Positions 10,929 through 21,002 of a stretch of 60,000 nucleotides of DNA are shown here, one piece after another. The notes beneath the pieces were generated by a model. The model had not been told where the DNA came from, did not search any database, and saw only the letters and a program-made list of their open reading frames with translations. Within the stretch, counting starts at the first letter, position 1, and every line of letters begins with the position of its first letter. This stretch comes from Cryptomeria japonica (lineage: Eukaryota; Streptophyta; Pinopsida; Cupressales; Cupressaceae): positions 237,503,922-237,563,921 of the forward strand of contig NC_081406.1 in NCBI RefSeq assembly GCF_030272615.1, given 5' to 3'. A program made the translations under genes and the position numbers.

Positions 10929-12367
10929 TGTTGGCATTATGTGAACCGGTATGAGGACATGATGACATTGTATGTTGTCAATGATGTCAATATGTTGAAG
11001 AGAAGAGAACTGGTATAACATTGTGAACCAACATTTGTGCCAAAGTGAAGCGGTGTGTTTATTTAAGATGAACTGGCATGTGGTTATGGGAACCGACACA
11101 TGGAATCTTTGTATGATTACCGGTTGGTAGTCTCAACTTCAAGGTTTTCAGTTGAAGTGCTTCAAGCCTGTGTGGCTCAACTGGTGACTTTGTGTGATGA
11201 GTTAGCATTTTAATGAAGGACAGATCGTGTTGCCACGTCAGCCTTGTGCACGTGAAGGATCTTGCATGAAGGAGATTGTTCCCATCTACCTCGGGAATGT
11301 GCGAAGCCTGTAAATGGTGATAATGCATGATGGATTATCAGCCACCATGAAATTAGTGGAAAATGAATGATGGAGAATGTCTTGAGACTGGATCAAGATT
11401 GTTGCATTTAATGCAATATGCTCAACAGTCAGGATTGAACCGTTTGAATTCCTTAACCTAACAGGTTTAGGGTCTAGGGTTTATGCTACCGACCTATCTA
11501 TTTCCTATAAGGTCGATGTTGTGTTTCTTTCTGAGGTTGTTGGCAAAAGTTGTGTGTGTGTATCCAAGAGAAGAGATATGTGATTCTTGCCAGACCAGAG
11601 GAGAGAAGTGATACCTATAGAGTGTAAGTGCAGAAGGTGAAGAGGAGCCAAAGCGGATCTACATTGGCATTGAGTGCTGTTACCAGATCATTGTAATACC
11701 TGTTGATCTCTAACCACCTCAACAGTTGGGAAATCCCTTAATAGGGTAGCTTTAACCAACTTGTAAATCTTTTAACAGGGTGACTCAAAACCATTGAGTT
11801 CTTGAAATCCTCCAACAAGGTAACCTTTAATAGGGTTTAACCCTTAACCGGGTATTCTAGCCATCCCTAACAAGATCGGTTCCTAACAAAACCTATTGTA
11901 TCAGTCTTTAACCGAACAAGGCTCCTAACAGAGTGGACTTCTAAAGAGTTCAAAAACAAGCTTGTGGGTATTCATCCCCATTGTGGTTTTTCCCAGTTGG
12001 GTTTCCATGTGAAAAATATGTGTGTCATATGTGATGTCTTTTTCATGTGATGATATGTTGTTTTCTGTCAAGCGGTGAATCATGTTGATCTAGCTGTTTA
12101 TATATATATCTTTGATGGTAGATTACCTGTTCATATACTAGGGTAAAATGAAAATGAAGTATTAGATTGTATGAGAAGATAAGTGTCAACCGGTTTATTC
12201 TTGTCTCAGTTACTCTGGGTTTTGCCGGCTGTACTCTGTTCAAGACCAGTGTTACTGTTTTTCTACCTAAGCACAGTGTCTGTTGACAAACCAGTTTAGG
12301 ATTGTGTTTTTGTTTGTACTGATTCACCCCCCCCTCTCAGTGCCGGTTTGGTACTATCCGTTTATCA
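10929..12367 (+). repeat. 3' LTR of element B (1,439 bp)
   Basis: It starts TGTTGGCATTATG and ends CCGTTTATCA. It is clearly the partner of 5046-6512, with scattered substitutions and a shorter TA tract. The first about 315 bp are the source of the repeat units in the array that follows. Confidence 0.9.
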
Positions 12368-14383
12368 TGTTATGTTTTTGTCAGGAGTTGAGATCAATAG
12401 ACAAGACTAAGGTATCCCTAGACTCCATCATTGCAAAGTTGAAAACCTATGAGCTAAATAGTTTTGATGGTAGTGTTCAAAAGACTGAATCAGCCTTTAA
12501 AGCTTCTGTTGTACCATCCAGAAAAGGAAAAAAAGCTAGTACTAGTGGTGAATGAAGATAGAGGTGAGAAATGGATGATGAGGAGATTCTGATGGCATTT
12601 GAAGCTCTTCTTGCCAAGAAACTTCCTAAAGGAACCGACAAATACAAAGGTAAGCTCCCTTTGAAATTGATGTCATTATGTGAACCGGTATGAGGACATA
12701 ATGACATTGTATGTTGTCATTGATGTCAATATGCTGAAGAGAAGAGAACCGGTATAACACTATGAACCGACATTTGTGGCAAAGTGAAGCGGTGTGTTTG
12801 TTTAAGGTGAACCGGCATGTGGTTATGGGAACCGACACATGGAAGCTTTGTATGACTACCGGTTGGTAGTCTCAACTTCACGGTTTCTGATTGAAGTGCT
12901 TCAAGCTTGTGTGGCTCAATCGGTGACTTTGTTTGATGAGTTAGCATTGTAATGAAGGATAGATCATGTTGCCATGTCAGCCTTGTTGACATTGTCTTTT
13001 CAAGACCGGCAAATTGTTGGCATTATGTGAATCGGTATGAGGACATAATGACATTGTATGTTGTCTTTGATGTCAATATGTTGAAGAGAAGAGAACTGGT
13101 ATAACACTGTGAACCGACATTTGGACATAATGACATTGTATGTTGTCATTGATGTCAATATGCTGAAGAGAAGAGAACCGGTATAACATTGTGAACCGAC
13201 ATTTGGACATAAGACCAGCAATATGTTGGCATTATGTGAACCGGTATGAGGACATAATGACATTGTATGTTGTCATTGATGTCAATATGCTAAAGAGAAG
13301 AGAACCGGTATAACACTATGAATCGACATTTGTGCCAAAGTGAAGCGGTGTGTTTGTTTAAGGTGAGCCAACATGTGGTTATGGGAACTGGCACATGGAA
13401 GCTTTGTATGACTACCAGTTGGTAGTCTCAACTTCAGGGTTTTTGGTTGAAGTGCTTCAAGCAGTGTTCAAAAGATTGAATCAGCCTTTAAAGCTTCCAT
13501 TGTACCATGCAGAAAAGGAAAAGAAGCTAGTACTAGTGGTGAACCAAGACAGAGCAGAGAAATGGATGATGAGGAGATTCTGATGGCATTTGAAGCTCTT
13601 CTTGCCAGGAAACTTCCTAAAGGAACCGGCAAATACAGAGGTAAGCTCCCTTTGAAATTGATGTCATTATGTGAACTAATATGAGGACATAATGACATTG
13701 TATGTTGTCATTGATGTCAATATGCTGAAGAGAAGAGAACCGATATAACACTGTGAACCGACATTTGTGCCAAAGTGAAGCGGTGTGTTTGTTTAAGGTT
13801 AACCAGAATGTTGTAATGGGAACCGGCACATGGAAGCTTTATTGGTATTATGTGAACCGGTATGAGGACATAATGACATTGTATGTTGTCATTGATGTCA
13901 ATATGCTGAAGAGAAGAGAACCAGTATAACACTGTGAACCGACATTTGTGCCAAAGTGAAGTGGCAAATTGTTGGCATTATGTGGACCGGTATGAGGACA
14001 TAATGACATTGTATGTTGTCATTGATGTCAATATGCTGAAGAGAAGAGAACCGGTATAACACTGTGAATCGACATTTGTGCCAAAGTGAAGCGGTGTGTT
14101 TGTTTAAGGTGAACCGGCATGTGGTTATGGGAACTGGCACATGGAAGCTTTGTATGACTACCGATTGGTAGTCTCAACTTCAAGGTTTCCGGTTGAAGTG
14201 CTTCAAGCCTATGTGGCTCAATCAATGACTTTGTGTGATGAGTTAGCATTGTAACGAAGGACAAATCGTGTTGCCACATCAACCTTGTTGACATTGTCTG
14301 TTCAAGACCGGCAAATTGTTGGCATTATGTGAACCGGTATGAGGACATAATGACATTGTATGTTGTCATTGATGTCAATATGC
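12368..14383 (+). repeat. Mosaic tandem array of LTR-start and gag fragments from element B
   Basis: The stretch contains eight copies of the LTR start marked by GACATAATGACATTGTATG (near 12691, 13038, 13134, 13247, 13683, 13865, 13993, 14341), some cut at about 100 bp and some at about 315 bp. Two copies of a gag piece (12382-12666 and 13464-13660) each join an LTR start at the same point, after CCCTTTGAAAT. A linker TTCAAGACCGGCAAA precedes LTR starts near 13000 and 14305. The word TGTTATGTTT follows the 3' LTR at 12368 and recurs at the end of the array at 14384. It contains open frames on both strands, but they are LTR sequence and I do not call genes in it. Confidence 0.85.
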
Positions 14384-14605
14384 TGTTATGTTTATGAAAG
14401 ATTTGGACACTTATCTAATCAATGCAGAACACACATCGTCATAGGATATGGGAAAGCTATTCAGAAAAACAATGTGACTTGTTATGCTTGTAACAAAATT
14501 GGACATATTGCAAAATTTTGTAAAAGTAAGGCATCACCGGCAAATAACAAAGGTCCTACCTTGAAGGGTAAAGAAAAGGTTGAAGAGATAAAGCAAGAAT
14601 TCTAA
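14384..14605 (+). pseudogene. Element A ORF1, right part: two zinc knuckles
   Basis: This continues the nucleocapsid-like end of element A ORF1 after the nested block. The first knuckle, CYVYERFGHLSNQC, has Tyr in place of the second Cys. The second, CYACNKIGHIAKFC, is a perfect CX2CX4HX4C. A basic tail ends at a TAA at 14603-14605. The left part of the ORF already holds CSKCNKIGH, which resembles the second knuckle here. Either the protein had three knuckles, or a piece was duplicated when the nested block formed. Confidence 0.7.
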
Positions 14606-15010
14606 AAATAATGGATCAGAAAGTCAGATCAAAATGTTGATGGGAATACCCCTCCACCGGTAGAACAGAGTAACACTCCACTGGTAGGAGACTCTTCATC
14701 TAACTGGAGGAAAATCCTTTGGGGGTTTAGCAACAATTGAAAAAAATGCTATTATACCCTTGGTTGATGGTAAGAAGTTGAATTACTTCTATACCGGTAG
14801 ATGAGTTAAGTTGTGACTTAAACCGACAAGCATTCAATGTGGTAGTTGGAGAAAATAACATTATAAAGCAAGTGGTTTGGCTCATTTTTCATTCACTGAG
14901 CATTCAAATCTTCGAGAGTGCAAAAATTTCTGAGCGAAGACATCCTTAGTGAAAAAGTGAAGCAACTCATCCAAGAATTCATTCTTAAGGTAGATTGAGG
15001 TATTTATAAT
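14606..15010 (+). promoter_or_regulatory. Spacer between the two ORFs of element A; possible internal promoter
   Basis: These 405 bases carry no convincing frame. TATAAAG at 14862-14868 lies about 143 bp before the ATG at 15011 and is followed by a CT- and A-rich stretch that could be a leader. ORF2 might be made from its own RNA, or by splicing. This is a suggestion from position only. Confidence 0.3.
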
Positions 15011-18000
15011 ATGGCTTCTTCATCCACTCTTGAATTTATTGCAAACCCTACTGTGATTGAGGTTATTAAGTGCCCTAGACCCATATTTAAACTGGTTCCC
15101 AAAATTGCGAAGAAAGATGATAGCATAGGTGCATTCTCTCAAATTCTTAAGGGAGTAGTATATGCTGAAGACCCTAGGATATACATACATTGTCATATAG
15201 AAGAATTAGGTGATGATGAGATCAAAAATATGTATAGGACTGTGATTTGTGATGTAGATGGTAATGTCAAGCTAGAACACAAGGTAGTAGAAACCCTAGG
15301 CTTTGTGGATATTCGTAGCATTCCCGATTTTCCCGAAGATATAATAAGAATAGTTCTAAGAAGAGTCCATTGGGGAATTCTTTTGGTTGGATTCAATTCA
15401 CAAAATCACCAAAGAAGTAGTAAAAGCAGTAATAGGGTTACCTTCCACCGGTAGCAGGCCTGATAGAACAAAGAAGGTCTCAAATGACACAGTGATGAAA
15501 CTAACTGGTGCAACTTTTGACAAAAGATCTCTAAGGGTAAATGATGTAAAGGACATCAATGTCAGATTTATCAGTATGATCTTAGGTTACAAAGCCACAC
15601 ATGCAAATAGGTTGAACTCAATTTCTAGCCTATGTATCAAAAGTGAATATGACATGGTAAATGATAATGCTAGAATAGATGTGTGTGAATGACTGAAAGA
15701 TGAATTGATAGACAATCTAAAGAAGATTAAAGGAGATAAGAAAGGAACCTTTAGATTTTGAAATTTTCTTGTTTGTCTAATGTTGTACATTACTAAGCAA
15801 GTTCCTGGTATTGGTAGAAGAGATTTTGGCTTTGATATACCAGTAGGAAAGCAACTATTGGATTTATTAAACAATATGGGAGAAGACAGAGAGAAAAACA
15901 CAAATGAGCATTTTCAAGCATTGAAGGCTCGAATGAAAACAAGAGTAAGACTGTCACAGGAAATTGTGGATAAATATCAGAAGGAAATATGTTTTGTAAT
16001 CAAGAAAGATGAAATCTAGATGGAGGCAGTTGTCCCTAGAACTACCTGGGTAACTGAAATGGTCTATGAAACAGATGATAATATCATAGAAACTTATGCA
16101 AAAGCCCTCCTTGAAGCACCAAAGGAACCCACTGAGAAAATCTTTGGAAATGTAGAAACAATTGAAAGTGCAATTCAGTCAAGAAAAAGGGTTAAGAAGG
16201 TTGAAGAAACAGTAAGGAAAGGAACCTGACAGGCAAAAGAAATTAAGGAAGATGTTTTGAAACAAACTAGTATAAAAGAAAGTGAGTTGGAAGGACTTCA
16301 ACTGGAAGCTCATCTTTCACCGGTTGGAACATCCTCTAAGAGTGATATGTTAGGGGTATTCAAAAGGGTAGAAAGGAAAAGAAAACCCTCACCAGTACCC
16401 TCACCCACTCCTAGAAAAACAAGACAAAAGAAACAGGCAGTGAGGCCTCTAGTAAAGAAGTTAACTCCTAAGAAGAAGAAGAAGATAAATCAAGATATTG
16501 CTCCACTGGATAAACTCTTAAGTGAAATAACTGAAGATGGTAAGTTGAAAAACATTGGCAAACTGTATAACACATTCTCCGCTGATGACAAATAAAGCAT
16601 ATAGAATAGTGTAATCTTACACTTGGACATTTACAAGAAATTTTTGATGGAAATTGTTGATGAAATACCAGCTGATTTGTATAGAAGACTAGAAGCTAGA
16701 AGGGTAGCTATTGTTGAGCTAGATAAGAAAATAAAAATTAAAAAATTACTTGCAGTGCATCCAGTTAACTCACTTGATGAAATAGACAAATTAATCAGTG
16801 AAGCTAACCGGATAGTATTTTCAACTGCTCATTGACATGTAGCACTGATGGCTGGTAGAGTGAACGAAGTCTCTGAGGAAACAACAGATGCATGGGACAT
16901 ATTCTTTGTAGAAAAAGAGAAATAGGAAGAGTTACTAAGACCCAAGACTATCAAAGTATACCAAAAGGACAGGGATAAAGAAAAAGGTAAGGTAGGTGGA
17001 CCTCTAAGCCTTAAAATAACTGATAATGTGCTCCCACCTCCTTCGGATACTCCAATGATAGATACTACAGATAGTCAACCATCCACTGAGAGTATGGAGA
17101 CTCCACTAGAGGATACTAATCTTGAGTCTGAAATTTTGTACACTGTAAATATAGACACACAGGAAGTAAATGTTGTGGTTGACGGAGAAACCACTGAGGA
17201 TAAGAAGGAAGAAGTGACTACAAAGTCACCGACTGCAGATGTTGAGATTGAGGTTAATAACACTATAAACATAAGCACATAAAAACCTACTCAAACAGAG
17301 CAACCGACAAAGGACACCACGGGTAAAACACTAGAAGAACCAGTAGATAAAACTAAAAAACAATCAGGAGAACCAGAAATGGATAGTGCAGAGGTACAAA
17401 CTGACAAACCAGAAGTGCATACAGAGACTACATCTGAGAAACCGGTTGTTGAGAGCTCAGAGAAACCCTCTGAGACACAGATGGAGAAACCAGAATAGAA
17501 ACAGGTTGAGACACAAGTTTAGACAGAGACAGTGCCACCGGCTAAAAGTGAAAAGCCTAAACCTTTGTTAGTAGAAATGCAAACACATACTAACCTACCA
17601 GAGGTCAAATCAAGTAAGGTGATTACTACAATTGGTAACATGGATATTGTGAAAGTGGTTGGGCAGACATCTGGTACTTCAATGTCAGAATTCTGACCTA
17701 CAAATGTAACAGAGGTCTTATTGGATTCAATAAAGAAGATCATAGAGTGCAATGCACAAGCCTATAAGGCTATAGATGATACAATCCCTATTCTTAACTT
17801 GATAGCACCTAAATGCATTGTGAATAATAGGGATTCTTTAGGTCAACTAGACACATTGTCTAAATTCATCACCAACAATATTTTGATAGTTGATCAAATA
17901 AATGAGGACACATTTAAGGAGAGATTGATTAAGGAAAAAGAGAAATTCTTTGAGGAAATTGTGAAGAAGAACGAGGAGAAAATGGACACCTTATTACTGG

Positions 18001-18443
18001 ATCTAGGAAAAACAATTTTGGATTTTAAGAAAATGTACAGGGATACTTGCAAAACAAACATCTTGACACAGGATATAGATTCAGAGATCAACACAACTCA
18101 AACTGAAATAAACAATGTTGCTGACAATCTGATAGGTACATCCCATTAATTTTTGGAGATAGAAAAAAAAATTGCAGATCTAGAAGAGAAAATTGAAAAG
18201 TTAGAGAAGGACAAAAAGAAAGTTAAGCATAAGGCAAAGAGCTTAAAATGTAAACTTGGTCCAAAAATAAACTACCTCATTTCTTTGAGAAAAGAAATTT
18301 CTGAGGCTCTTGTTCCTGGACTTAAGACATTGGAAGAGAAAATGCACATACTCACCGGTATAGTTCAGAGAACCCAAGAAGCATTACAGGAAATCAAAAG
18401 TTTCAGCGATAGTTTAAAATTGGTTTTAATAGATATATTCTAG
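15011..18443 (+). pseudogene. Element A ORF2: large protein of unknown function
   Basis: The ATG at 15011 (MASSSTLEF) opens about 1,140 codons with one frame change near 15385. From 15387 to 18443 a single frame continues, broken only by about 13 stops (five TGA, five TAG, three TAA by my count). Parts in order: a globular N-terminal region (to about 16000) with HKITKEVVKAVIGLPSTG; a basic Lys/Pro-rich segment (about 16360-16480) with KKLTPKKKKKI that could be a nuclear signal; an acidic Thr/Glu/Pro-rich low-complexity region (about 17030-17560); and a helical, coiled-coil end (17720-18430) with KKIADLEEKIEKLEKDKKKV. I do not recognise the family. A distant tie to the 'putative plant transposon protein' domains found in plant retroelements is possible. 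The stops show it is now dead. Confidence 0.65.
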
Positions 18444-18698
18444 ATTGTAACCCACCGATTACAAAAATCTAGGCAGGAACCACACTCCACTGACAACGAA
18501 TGACAACCTTTGCCATTGATGTCAAAGGGGGAGTAGTGTGTGATGAGAAAAATGATCAAAACAAGACATCATTAGCTTAGGGGGAGCATACATTTTTGGG
18601 CACATAGTTTTGGCAAGACAATTTTGGCAAACCATTGTTGGATATATTCTTTTTGGATTTTTCTCATGAGTGTTGCCATCAATGCCAAAGGGGGAGAT
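18444..18698 (+). other. Element A 3' region with repeated polypurine motifs
   Basis: Three purine runs occur: TCAAAGGGGGAGTAG near 18524, TTAGGGGGAGC near 18578 and CCAAAGGGGGAGAT at 18685-18698, the last touching the LTR. TTGCCATCAATG (18673-18684) is the exact reverse complement of CATTGATGGCAA in the 5' LTR U3 (3470-3481). About 35 bases across this junction are nearly identical to the same place in element B. Confidence 0.75.
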
Positions 18699-19497
18699 TG
18701 TTGGCAAATGCACACTCCAATGAGAAACTGTAGGTGATTGAAGATATTGTCATTGACGGCAACCTTACAATCATGTGATACCGGCAGGCACACACAGGCA
18801 CCAACACCGGTAGACTCTACACCAACATACAAAACACCGACACTGAAAAGGAAGAATACCGACATCTTGGCCGACAACAATTTTGTATAAACATATTTTG
18901 TAATTAATTGTAAAATCTTTTGTAAGCCGACATGGCAGATTGTAATATGACTCATATATGTATGAGATCATTGTAGATTATTTAGGAGATGAAATAGAAG
19001 GCGATTGATGAAAGGAATATAGTAGACCTAATGTGCAAATTATTAGGTTAAGGGTTTATGTATGTAGCAGAGCTTAAACCGGTACTGAATCTGGCATAGC
19101 AGATGCTAATCTGAAGTAGTACAAGACATTGGATTTGTATAATCTATTTTTGTAAGTCAGTTTGACTTCTTTTGTAACTGAGTAGTGAGCTCTAGGCACT
19201 TGGCCTTCCTGCATGTGCAGGCCCCTATTGTAAGCAGTAATATTCTCTTATTGGCCAGTAAGTGAATATTGTGGGTCACAAATCCCACTGAGGTTTTTGC
19301 CACACCAGGTTTCCTCATTAAATATTGTGTTATGGTGTGCTTTTCATTTTGTGGTTATTATTCTTATTTACTGCATTATTTCTGGTTTACCAGTACACAA
19401 TTTTAATATGTTTTTCATGTTATAATTGGAGAAAAGTATACAACTAGTCAGATACTGATTCACGCCCCCCCTCTCAGTATCTTTGGGAATCCTAACA
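18699..19497 (+). repeat. 3' LTR of element A (799 bp)
   Basis: It runs TGTTGGCAAATGC to AATCCTAACA and aligns along its whole length with 3418-4214. Differences are concentrated in the first 170 bp, many of them C/T or G/A. Confidence 0.9.
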
Positions 19498-20571
19498 AAT
19501 ATGAAATAACTCAAATATGCTCCATCCCTCGAGATTTTCATCTCAAAAGGTGATTTGATTATAGTGAGTTAGAATACTTGGTTTTTAGTCATACTGACTT
19601 GGTTTGTTCTCTTCTCACTAGCCCCCTCAAGGCATTCGGGAAGATAGGCCCTCTAAAGGTTGTAAAATGCTTGAAGTAAAATAAAGCAATGAAAAAGAGT
19701 GGGTTTGGCTTTTTGGTCACCAAATTAAGGGGAGAGAATATACCTACCACTTAAGACAAAGCACTCAAAATTTTGTTTTATCCTTCAAGTCAATTATTTG
19801 CTAACCTCTAATTGGAGATGTTGCTCCAAACAAGCACAATGTCGATTGTTCTTTTTAATCTTGCAAGTAAATGTTGATTGTGAATTTAAACCTTTGCAAG
19901 AAAGTAGAAAGTTTGTCTTGTTCTTTTTAGAACCCAAATGGAAATGTGAACTTTAACTTGCAAAAGAAATGTTTGAAGTTTGTTGTAAATTTTACCCTTG
20001 CAAGTGTGGTTCTTTATAATTTCCCAATTGAAAAGATGTGGTTCTTTTTTAGAGCACCAATTGAAGATTGTGAGGTTCTTTTTTCCTTGAAAAGAAAATG
20101 AGTTCAATTTTAACAAACTTTTAGGAAAAAAGTTTAGAAACACTAAAATCAAATCCTAATTTAACTCCTTCAAACTTGCATCAAATTGTTAAAACCTGCA
20201 AGAAGAGAAAGTTAGTGAAATATCAAATCTCTTGGTGGGCTTCCACAAACCTAATTTCAAATCTCAGTTAATTTTTTTTTTCAATCCTGATCCTGAAATC
20301 TCCCTCTCTGTTTTTCATACGAGTAATCAAAAACTCACACGAGCTTTCCTAATTGACCATATGACAATTCTCACTTACCCATATGACAAAAGAAACAAAA
20401 TCGCATGATAACTAGCATAATCTCGTATGACAATTATTAGCTTCCCATACGACAAAATAAATAGAATCACACTATAACTAACAAAATCTCGTATGAGCTT
20501 TCGTGCTGAAGAAGAACCTGCAATTTCTCACAACACAAAGACTTGCAAATACATTAAATTTAGGGACGTGA
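19498..20571 (-). other. Interior of the Tat-like element, no gene recognised
   Basis: No protein of known family is visible in this stretch on either strand. A cluster of CATACGA/CGTATGA words lies at about 20313-20500. The stretch is AT-rich and heavily decayed. It is read as the leader region of the minus-strand element because its primer site is at 20572-20589. Confidence 0.45.
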
Positions 20572-20589
20572 GCCCCACAATGGGTGCCA
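20572..20589 (-). other. Tat/Ogre-type primer-binding site
   Basis: On the minus strand it reads TGGCACCCATTGTGGGGC. The known Tat/Ogre-type primer site is TGGCGCCCACCGTGGGGC, so three positions differ, all G-to-A or C-to-T. It follows directly the end ...ATACATCA of the LTR on the same strand. Confidence 0.6.
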
Positions 20590-20591
20590 AT

Positions 20592-21002
20592 TGATGTATG
20601 CTATAAATGTGGTCTTCCTCCTGCAAGAGGGAAAACACTTCAAATACACCAATGAAGAATTGCATTAGACATTAGAAATCAAAACACATGAATAGATTAA
20701 AAAATCTAAAATCACCTCATTATGCTCTATCTCTAAAGATCTCTAATATTGAAGGTGGCCCTCACTTGGAAGAGCACTTTATCCTCAAGATGACAACCAA
20801 GAGAATGAGTTATATAAAAAATGCTACTAGAATCGAAATGGATGCAACTAGGATTCTAGTGAGTGCTAAGAGATGAAGATGAAGATGAAGGATGCAAGCT
20901 ATGTGATTAGGAGGCAAAGTATATTCCAAATTGAAAGATAAGTATGCTATGTGAGAATTAAAATAAGTTGAGAATGCAAAAATTATTAAAGAAGTGAAAT
21001 TA
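20592..21002 (-). repeat. Tat-like LTR, 3' portion (split by element G)
   Basis: This is the U5-side piece of a minus-strand LTR whose other piece is 34903-36084. Removing element G and one copy of its duplicated AATTA gives an LTR of about 1.59 kb, with TG at 36084 and CA at 20592. It contains a GA-rich purine stretch near 20870-20895. Confidence 0.6.

Larger units (their letters stand above)
5046..12367 (+). mobile_element. Element B: near-complete Copia retrotransposon nested in element A
   Basis: LTRs at 5046-6512 and 10929-12367 enclose, in the canonical Copia order, a primer site, gag, protease, integrase, RT and RNase H, then a polypurine tract. This order distinguishes Ty1/Copia from Ty3/gypsy. 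It interrupts the zinc knuckle of element A ORF1. The flanking pentamers do not match (GTCAT on the left, TGTTA on the right), which fits the rearranged array immediately to the right. Gag and pol carry several stops and two frame changes, so it is dead. Confidence 0.92.
3418..19497 (+). mobile_element. Element A: non-autonomous LTR retrotransposon with two unusual ORFs
   Basis: It is bounded by LTRs at 3418-4214 and 18699-19497. Flanking pentamers GATAT (3413-3417) and AATAT (19498-19502) are a target duplication with one mismatch. Its own interior is a coiled-coil/CCHC ORF (4287-5045, continuing 14384-14605), a spacer, a large unknown ORF (15011-18443), and a polypurine tract. Without the nested B block it would be about 6.7 kb. 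I see no protease, integrase, RT or RNase H motif in its own DNA, so it must depend on proteins from elsewhere. Its LTR ends, primer site, leader and polypurine region resemble Copia element B. The LTR pair is roughly 95% alike by eye, so the insertion is not recent. Confidence 0.85.

Noticed and set aside
12626-14294. Several similar minus-strand frames of 70-88 codons in the array.
   Set aside because: They are repeated because the LTR unit is repeated, and the same frames occur in the LTRs of element B. No protein family is visible.
15011-18443. ORF2 of element A as an envelope-like gene, as in SIRE-type Copia elements.
   Set aside because: Envelope-like ORFs follow pol, but no pol is present here. 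I see no signal peptide or membrane segment in the readable parts.
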